Of a stretch of 11,339 bases of DNA, positions 6,652 to 11,339 are shown in pieces. The stretch comes from Bacteroidetes bacterium UBA6183 (GTDB lineage Bacteria; Bacteroidota; Bacteroidia; UKL13-3). Under the pieces are notes generated by a model. That model saw nothing but the letters and a program-made list of their open reading frames with translations, did no database searches and was not told where the DNA came from. The stretch is taken from contig DITN01000082.1 in the NCBI GenBank assembly GCA_002422865.1, positions 1 to 11,339 on the forward strand, in the 5' to 3' direction. Position 1 is the first letter of the stretch. Each line of letters starts with the position of its first letter. The position numbers and the translations under genes were made by a program.

Positions 6652-7374
6652 TTACAAACTAACCAAAGCAGCCAAACAAACACCACCAATAATGGCCAAT
6701 ACTTTGTTGCGGCTAAAACGATGTTCTTCGCTGTTCTCGAACAAAATGGTAGTAGCAATATGTAAAAAAGTACCTACCACAAATGCCATCAGATACTCGA
6801 ACATGTGCGGGTCTACGCTATTTTTAAGTAAGGCACTTATACCCGCCCCCATAGCACTCATGCTGGCATAAATTACAATAAACCATTGCAACAATTTAGG
6901 TTTAACATGGCTTGCTTTTAATATACTTACCATGGCAAAAGCGGCAGGCATTTCATGGCTCACAATTCCAAACAAAAAAGACAATTCGCTATTGCTATCT
7001 TCTAACAAGCCACTACCCAAAGGCATACCTTCCATAAAACTATGCAGGCTTAAGCTAATTAATATTTCGTAAGGAATAATTTTGTTGGATTTGCCATGTT
7101 GGTGCAAATGCAAATGGCCATGCTCAACTCCACGAGAAAATTTTTCCAAGAATACCTGAAAGAAAAATCCGGCCAACAACAAAATTCCTGAAAGCACATT
7201 GGCCTCGGTGTAAATGTGTGGTATTAAATGAAACAATACCACCGATAGCAAGTAAGCACCTGCAAAAGCAAGCACCACTTTTATGTTTAGTTTTTTACTT
7301 AGGTTAGCGTAATAACCAATTATACCTCCGGTTAACGGAAAAGCAATTAACAATATGTAAAACCACCAACTCAT
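6652..7374 (-). CDS. ZIP-family divalent metal transporter
   Basis: A 240-residue inner-membrane protein of the ZIP family (zinc, iron or manganese uptake). It has about eight hydrophobic segments, starting at residue 3. The family's metal-site helices are clear: H111-SFME-G (LHSFMEGMPLG) in the fourth helix and H140-E141-MP (SHEMPAAFAMV) in the fifth. A histidine-rich cytoplasmic loop, HGHLHLHQHG (85-94), lies between the third and fourth helices, as in many ZIPs. H205 (FLHIA) is a further possible ligand. Length is usual for bacterial ZIPs. The start codon directly abuts the stop of the PAP2 gene (TAA-ATG), so the two are translationally coupled. It is last in a three-gene operon that ends at the bidirectional hairpin. 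Which metal it carries cannot be told from sequence. Confidence 0.9.
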   Translation of the reverse strand: MSWWFYILLIAFPLTGGIIGYYANLSKKLNIKVVLAFAGAYLLSVVLFHLIPHIYTEANVLSGILLLAGFFFQVFLEKFSRGVEHGHLHLHQHGKSNKIIPYEILISLSLHSFMEGMPLGSGLLEDSNSELSFLFGIVSHEMPAAFAMVSILKASHVKPKLLQWFIVIYASMSAMGAGISALLKNSVDPHMFEYLMAFVVGTFLHIATTILFENSEEHRFSRNKVLAIIGGVCLAALVSL

Positions 7375-7938
7375 TTATTTAATTTCTAATTTTTTACTCA
7401 CCAATACCGAAGCAAAATAACCAAACACACATCCGGTTATGGCTCCGCAAATTACATCAAAAGGATAATGTACACCCACATAAACTTGCGATAATGCAAT
7501 GCTTGCCGCCCAAATCAATGCATAAGGTAACATACGCGGCAAACGCCTTTTAAACAACATGCTAAAATAAACGGCAATGGCAAAATGATTGGTAGCATGC
7601 GCACTCATAAAACTATAACCACCGCCACAATAAGTTAACAAATGTACTTTTGTTTTTAATAGCGGGTCGTTGCAAGGGCGCAAACGCTCAAACGTATTTT
7701 TAACCAAATTGGCACTAAACTGATCGGAAATTAACACCAACAAACCTGCGCCAATTAGCACCCATAACGATTGTTTTCCAAATACTTTCCACGAAACCCA
7801 AAGTGCCAAAGCATACAACGGAATCCATGTTTTAGGTTGGCGCAACCAAGGGCATAGCCAATCCATAAAAGCATTTTGCCAACCATTATTAATGGCCAAA
7901 AACCATTCGGTATCTATTTGTTTAAGCGTATCAAGCAT
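7375..7938 (-). CDS. PAP2-family membrane phosphatase
   Basis: A 187-residue membrane protein of the PAP2 (type 2 phosphatidic acid phosphatase) family with about five membrane helices. I start it at the ATG at 7936-7938. An in-frame TTG at 7950 adds four residues and is less likely. Motif C1 is K80-x6-R87-P88 (KNTFERLRP). C2 is reduced to SFMSAH (S112, H114) rather than PSGH. C3 is S150-Q151-VYVGV-H157-YPF-D161. Thus the nucleophile His157, its Asp161 partner and the C1 Lys and Arg are present. The C3 arginine next to the serine is Gln151 here, encoded CAA, one base from CGA. Substrates in the family include undecaprenyl pyrophosphate, phosphatidic acid and lipid A phosphates; the specific one is unknown. 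Its start overlaps the methyltransferase stop by eight bases. Confidence 0.88.
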   Translation of the reverse strand: MLDTLKQIDTEWFLAINNGWQNAFMDWLCPWLRQPKTWIPLYALALWVSWKVFGKQSLWVLIGAGLLVLISDQFSANLVKNTFERLRPCNDPLLKTKVHLLTYCGGGYSFMSAHATNHFAIAVYFSMLFKRRLPRMLPYALIWAASIALSQVYVGVHYPFDVICGAITGCVFGYFASVLVSKKLEIK

Positions 7939-8671
7939 GTTTACGTCCAACTAAAATTAACCTGTCGGCTTGTTTTACATCAAACTCATCCAAGTTATAA
8001 TTGCCATACACAGCCACTTTTTCAAACCCGGCTATATCAAATAATCGTTCAAAATCAGTCAACCTTAATACTTGCACTTCTTCACTAAAACTGTATGTTT
8101 TTCCTTTATCGCTAAACTCAATGCGTTTTAATAAAATTCCATTTTTTACTTCTTTGGTAATGGTAAATTGTATGCCATCAACCACCTTTTGCTCATAAGG
8201 AATTAAACCTGCCAATACGCACTCCACATTCATAAAATCAATCACCACTAAACCATTGGGTTTTAAAATGCGATTGATTTGGCGCATCACATTTTGGTTG
8301 GTATCATCACAATCAAAATAACCAAAACTGGTAAATAAATTTAAGGCCACATCAAACCTATTTTGGTAAGGCAAATGTCTTAAATCCTGCACCTCAAAAT
8401 GCAACCTGCTATTTTCAAAAACTTTTGCGGCTGCAATACTTTGGGCTGCTAAATCAACACCCATTACATCAAACCCCAAACTATTTAAATAAATGCTATG
8501 CCTGCCTTTGCCACAAGCCAAATCAATTAATTTTTGCTCGTGTGTAAACGCCAAATGATCAACCAAGTTTCTTAAAAAAAACTCCGCCTCACGCTCATCG
8601 CGATTTTTGTACAAAATGTGATAATAGGGCGAGTCGAACCACTCGCTGAACCATTCTTTATTAGCTTGCAT
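7931..8671 (-). CDS. Class I SAM-dependent methyltransferase
   Basis: A 246-residue cytosolic methyltransferase. I start it at the ATG at 8669-8671, giving MQANKEWFSEWFDSPYYHIL, the N-terminus usual for this Bacteroidota family. A TTG (8734) or ATG (8725) further out only adds a basic tail with no family match. The SAM-binding Rossmann fold shows motif I DLACGKGRHS (50-59), the acidic ribose-binding residue D73 in GVDLA, the FDVALNLFTSFGYF strand-turn (106-119) and RILKPNGLVVIDF (134-146). The substrate is not identifiable; the WFDSPYYHILYK opening is conserved in uncharacterised relatives. It is first in the operon with the PAP2 phosphatase and ZIP transporter, and its stop overlaps the phosphatase start. 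A clear promoter lies about 115 bases upstream. Confidence 0.85.
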   Translation of the reverse strand: MQANKEWFSEWFDSPYYHILYKNRDEREAEFFLRNLVDHLAFTHEQKLIDLACGKGRHSIYLNSLGFDVMGVDLAAQSIAAAKVFENSRLHFEVQDLRHLPYQNRFDVALNLFTSFGYFDCDDTNQNVMRQINRILKPNGLVVIDFMNVECVLAGLIPYEQKVVDGIQFTITKEVKNGILLKRIEFSDKGKTYSFSEEVQVLRLTDFERLFDIAGFEKVAVYGNYNLDEFDVKQADRLILVGRKHA

Positions 8672-8758
8672 TGCTTTGGCAAGTTTAGTTTTTTTATATT
8701 TAATACAGAAAGCATATCTAAACATGTTAAACAAAACCCGCTTAAACTGCTTAGGTAT

Positions 8759-8772
8759 CGGTATTTATACCG
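8759..8772. promoter_or_regulatory. Perfect palindrome in the methyltransferase leader, possible operator
   Basis: CGGTAT-TT-ATACCG is a six-base perfect inverted repeat. It lies just downstream of the expected minus-strand transcription start (about 8778), where a repressor would block. Binding is only inferred from symmetry and place. Confidence 0.3.
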
Positions 8773-8784
8773 TTAATTATATTA

Positions 8785-8814
8785 CAAAATTAATAATCTG
8801 AATGGCCCAACAAA
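8785..8814 (-). promoter_or_regulatory. Bacteroidota-type promoter for the methyltransferase-PAP2-ZIP operon
   Basis: On the minus strand, TTTG (8811-8814), an 18-base spacer and TAATTTTG (8785-8792) match both halves of the Bacteroidota consensus. Transcription would start near 8778. The leader to the chosen start is about 107 bases. Confidence 0.6.
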
Positions 8815-8816
8815 CC

Positions 8817-8824
8817 TAATTTTG
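8817..8824 (+). promoter_or_regulatory. Secondary candidate -7 box upstream of glmM
   Basis: TAATTTTG on the plus strand is a full match to TAnnTTTG. No TTG sits at the right distance upstream (only CTG at 8798-8800, 16 bases away). It is weaker than the downstream promoter, and may add a second start for glmM. Confidence 0.25.
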
Positions 8825-8863
8825 CATAAAGCAGTAACGTTATCAAGCTGTTACAAATCAAAC

Positions 8864-8894
8864 TTGGTTAACAAGCCTGCAAATGATATTTTTG
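8864..8894 (+). promoter_or_regulatory. Bacteroidota-type promoter for glmM
   Basis: TTG (8864-8866), a 20-base spacer and TATTTTTG (8887-8894) match the phylum consensus exactly. Transcription would start near 8901, about 17 bases before the GTG chosen as start. This supports the GTG, because longer in-frame starts would begin upstream of the transcript. Confidence 0.6.
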
Positions 8895-8917
8895 CCGTCC
8901 CTAAAAAACACTGTAAC

Positions 8918-10330
8918 GTGACTTTAATTAAATCAATTTCAGGCATTAGAGGTACAATTGGCGGTAAAGCAGGCGATGCCCTTACCCCTATTGATGTGGT
9001 AAAATACACCGCAGCCTTTGGAAGCATTATTAAAAAAGATAAAGAAACTTGCCGCATTGTGGTAGGCAGAGACGCCCGTATTAGTGGCGACATGGTGAAC
9101 CGTTTAGTTACCGGAACCTTAATTGGTTTGGGTATTGATGTGATAGACCTTGGCTTAAGTACCACACCTACTGTGGAGTTAATGGTAACTGAAGAAAATG
9201 CCGATGGTGGTATTATTTTAACAGCCAGCCACAACCCTAAACAATGGAACGCCCTTAAACTACTAAACGGAAAAGGTGAATTTATTAGCGATGAAGTAGG
9301 TAAACAAGTGCTTGCTTTAGGCGATAAAGCCGATTTTGATTTTGCTTTGGTTGATAAAATTGGAACTGTTACCGAAAGACGTAACGCCATAAAAAAACAT
9401 ATCGATAAAATACTTGCATTAGAGTTGGTGGATGTTGAAGCCATTAAAGCCAAAAACTTTAAAATAGTGGTGGATGCTGTTAACTCTACCGGAGGTATTG
9501 CCGTACCTATGTTGTTAAAAGCATTAGGTGTAAACGATATTGTAGAAATTTACTGCACACCTGATGGAAAGTTTCCGCATAACCCGGAGCCATTACCCGA
9601 AAACTTACACGAAATATCAAACCAAGTGGTGCGCACCAAAGCCGATTTAGGTATTGTGGTTGACCCTGACGTAGATCGTTTGGCATTGGTAAACGAAGAT
9701 GGCAGCATGTTTGGCGAAGAATATACTCTAGTAGCTGTTGCCGATTACGTGTTAAAAAATGTAAGCAACGAAACCTTAGAAAGATTAGGACAAAAACGCA
9801 ATACCGTTTCTAACCTTTCATCAACACGTGCCTTACGCGATGTAACCGAAAAACATAAAGGCAGCTACAGTGCAAGTGCTGTTGGCGAGGTTAACGTGGT
9901 ACAAATGATGAAAGATACACAAGCCGTAATTGGTGGCGAAGGCAATGGTGGTATCATTTATCCGGAGAGCCATTATGGTCGTGATGCCTTAGTGGGTATT
10001 GCATTGTTCTTAACACATTTGGCAAAATCAAACAAACTGTGCAGCATATTATTCAACAGTTACCCCGATTATTTTATTGCCAAAAAGAAAATTGAATTAA
10101 CACCGGATATTAACTTAGATGGGTTGATGCAAAAAGTGCAAGACAAATACAGCAAACAACCTATTAATACGGTTGATGGTGTAAAAATAGAATTTGATAA
10201 AGAGTGGGTTCATTTGCGCAAATCAAACACCGAACCTATTATTCGTATTTATGCCGAAAGTCAAGGTGAAGCTACTGCAAACCACCTGGCCGAAAAGCTG
10301 ATTATGGATATGAAACAATTTATTAAGTAA
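8918..10330 (+). CDS. glmM: Phosphoglucosamine mutase (archaeal-type GlmM)
   Basis: A cytosolic alpha-D-phosphohexomutase of 470 residues. GlmM turns glucosamine-6-phosphate into glucosamine-1-phosphate for UDP-GlcNAc, and so for peptidoglycan and lipopolysaccharide. I start it at the GTG at 8918 (TLIKSISGIRGTIGG follows), the usual family N-terminus. The open frame runs back to a TTG at 8822, but that would add 32 unrelated residues and lie before the likely transcript start. Catalytic loop TASHNP is at 102-107 with phosphoserine S104. The metal loop DPDVDR (249-254) has three aspartates. Sugar-binding GGEGNGG is at 339-345, with ESHYGRDA just after. The phosphate-binding loop is RKSNTEP (434-440). 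GGEGNGG and DPDVDR fit the archaeal/Bacteroidota GlmM subtype rather than the E. coli one. Phosphomannomutase or phosphoglucomutase activity cannot be excluded. YchF follows after 53 bases. Confidence 0.85.
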   Translation: MTLIKSISGIRGTIGGKAGDALTPIDVVKYTAAFGSIIKKDKETCRIVVGRDARISGDMVNRLVTGTLIGLGIDVIDLGLSTTPTVELMVTEENADGGIILTASHNPKQWNALKLLNGKGEFISDEVGKQVLALGDKADFDFALVDKIGTVTERRNAIKKHIDKILALELVDVEAIKAKNFKIVVDAVNSTGGIAVPMLLKALGVNDIVEIYCTPDGKFPHNPEPLPENLHEISNQVVRTKADLGIVVDPDVDRLALVNEDGSMFGEEYTLVAVADYVLKNVSNETLERLGQKRNTVSNLSSTRALRDVTEKHKGSYSASAVGEVNVVQMMKDTQAVIGGEGNGGIIYPESHYGRDALVGIALFLTHLAKSNKLCSILFNSYPDYFIAKKKIELTPDINLDGLMQKVQDKYSKQPINTVDGVKIEFDKEWVHLRKSNTEPIIRIYAESQGEATANHLAEKLIMDMKQFIK

Positions 10331-10383
10331 GTGGAATAACAAAAATTGTGGTGTAGCAACCACGTATGATAAACTAAAATAGC

Positions 10384-11339
10384 ATGGCATTAAAGTGTGG
10401 AATTGTAGGATTACCTAATGTAGGTAAATCAACCCTGTTTAACTGTTTAAGTAACGCTAAGGCACAAGCGGCTAATTTTCCGTTTTGTACCATAGAGCCC
10501 AACGTAGGAACCATTACCGTTCCGGATGAGCGTATGAATGAGTTGGCAAAACTGATTAACCCGCAACGTATTGTACCTACCACCATAGAAATTGTAGACA
10601 TTGCCGGATTGGTAAAAGGTGCCAGCAAAGGCGAAGGTTTAGGTAACATGTTTTTAGCCAACATTCGCGAAACAGATGCTATTTTACACGTATTACGTTG
10701 TTTCGATAACGACAACATCATACACGTGGATGGCAGTGTAAACCCCATACGCGATAAAGAAATTATTGATACCGAGTTACAGTTAAAAGACTTAGACAGT
10801 ATCGAGAAAAAATTACAACGCATTAGCCGTGCTGCAAAAACAGGCGATAAAGATGCTGCCAAAGCAGAAGCTGCTTTGTTAAAATATAAAAACCATTTAG
10901 AGTCGGGTCAATCTGCACGTAACTGCCCTGTTACCGAAGATGAAGCCAAGTTTGTAGAAGACATTTATTTGTTAACCGCCAAGCCTGTATTGTACGTTTG
11001 TAACGTTGATGAAGCATCGGTGGTAAACGGTAACAAGTATGTTGACATGGTGAAAGAAGCGGCTGCAAAAGAAGGCGCAGGTATGATTATGATCAGCGCA
11101 GCTATCGAATCAGACATTGCAGGCTTAGAAAGTTTTGAAGACCGTGAAGCATTTTTAGCCGACATGGGTTTAACCGAATCGGGTGTGGCCAAGTTAATTA
11201 AAGAAGCTTACAAGTTGCTTAACCTAATTACTTACTTTACCGCAGGTGTGCAAGAAGTACGTGCCTGGACCATTACCAAAGGATTTAAAGCACCACAAGC
11301 AGCAGGCGTAATTCATACCGATTTCGAAAAAGGATTTAT
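10384..11339 (+). CDS. ychF: YchF/OLA1 ribosome-binding ATPase (3' end outside window)
   Basis: YchF is an Obg-related P-loop protein that prefers ATP to GTP, binds ribosomes and acts in stress and redox response. The 318 residues in view run from the ATG at 10384 to the window edge with no stop; the family is about 363-366 long. G1 GLPNVGKST (9-17), switch II DIAGLVKGAS (72-81) and the loop CFDNDNIIHVDG with H114 are as in the family. The base-specificity motif is NVDE (207-210), the NxxE form that lowers GTP specificity. A helical insert (about 125-195) follows, and the C-terminal TGS domain begins at LITYFTAG (281-288). The gene is co-oriented with glmM, 53 bases apart, perhaps co-transcribed. 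No distinct promoter is seen in the gap. Identification is firm. Confidence 0.96.
   Translation, partial: MALKCGIVGLPNVGKSTLFNCLSNAKAQAANFPFCTIEPNVGTITVPDERMNELAKLINPQRIVPTTIEIVDIAGLVKGASKGEGLGNMFLANIRETDAILHVLRCFDNDNIIHVDGSVNPIRDKEIIDTELQLKDLDSIEKKLQRISRAAKTGDKDAAKAEAALLKYKNHLESGQSARNCPVTEDEAKFVEDIYLLTAKPVLYVCNVDEASVVNGNKYVDMVKEAAAKEGAGMIMISAAIESDIAGLESFEDREAFLADMGLTESGVAKLIKEAYKLLNLITYFTAGVQEVRAWTITKGFKAPQAAGVIHTDFEKGF

Noticed and set aside
8851..9453. 200-residue open frame on the minus strand inside glmM
   Set aside because: Antisense to a firmly identified gene; composition is serine- and proline-rich as expected from reading the complement, with no domain.
10348..10363. GTGGT/ACCAC hairpin between glmM and ychF
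   Set aside because: Only five pairs and no T-run, so not supported as a terminator.
10374..10862. 162-residue open frame on the minus strand inside ychF
   Set aside because: Antisense shadow of a conserved ATPase; no motif or start signal of its own.

Overview
The window looks like chromosomal DNA from a member of the phylum Bacteroidota. The DNA is AT-rich. Several intergenic gaps carry the phylum's promoter form (TTG, 17-23 bases, TAnnTTTG). Shine-Dalgarno sequences are weak or absent. Several genes match Bacteroidota-type families: a DUF5777-like barrel, YceI, lipoprotein cytochromes, archaeal-type GlmM and the IspG N-terminus. I would not name a genus. I see no tRNA, rRNA, CRISPR array, integrase or transposase.

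Layout: 1-829 (minus) is the start of ispG (isoprenoid precursor synthesis), cut by the window edge. 889-1596 (minus) is a short-chain dehydrogenase upstream of it. Divergent from these, 1682-3158 (plus) is a two-gene MlaE/MlaF-type lipid ABC transporter. 3304-6338 (plus) is a tight five-gene run: three predicted c-type cytochrome lipoproteins, a DUF5777-like beta-barrel and a secreted YceI-like protein. 6344-6633 holds two diverged copies of a palindromic repeat unit, each with a terminator-like hairpin; this is where the cytochrome run meets the next operon head-on. 6652-8671 (minus) is a coupled three-gene operon read as methyltransferase, PAP2 phosphatase, ZIP metal transporter. From 8918 (plus) come glmM (cell-wall amino-sugar precursor) and ychF (ribosome-associated ATPase), the latter cut by the window edge.

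How the genes may work together: ispG, glmM and ychF are housekeeping. MlaE/MlaF would move phospholipid between the membranes. The cytochrome-barrel-YceI cluster is the most interesting part. It codes for several heme-binding, membrane-anchored proteins plus an outer-membrane barrel and a possible isoprenoid-binding carrier. That is compatible with an envelope electron-transfer module whose function I cannot name from sequence alone. Two neighbouring divergent promoters at 8785-8894 drive the methyltransferase operon and glmM in opposite directions.

Several start codons are placed downstream of the longest open frame because signal peptides, family N-termini or promoters support them: 3304, 4482, 7938, 8671 and 8918.
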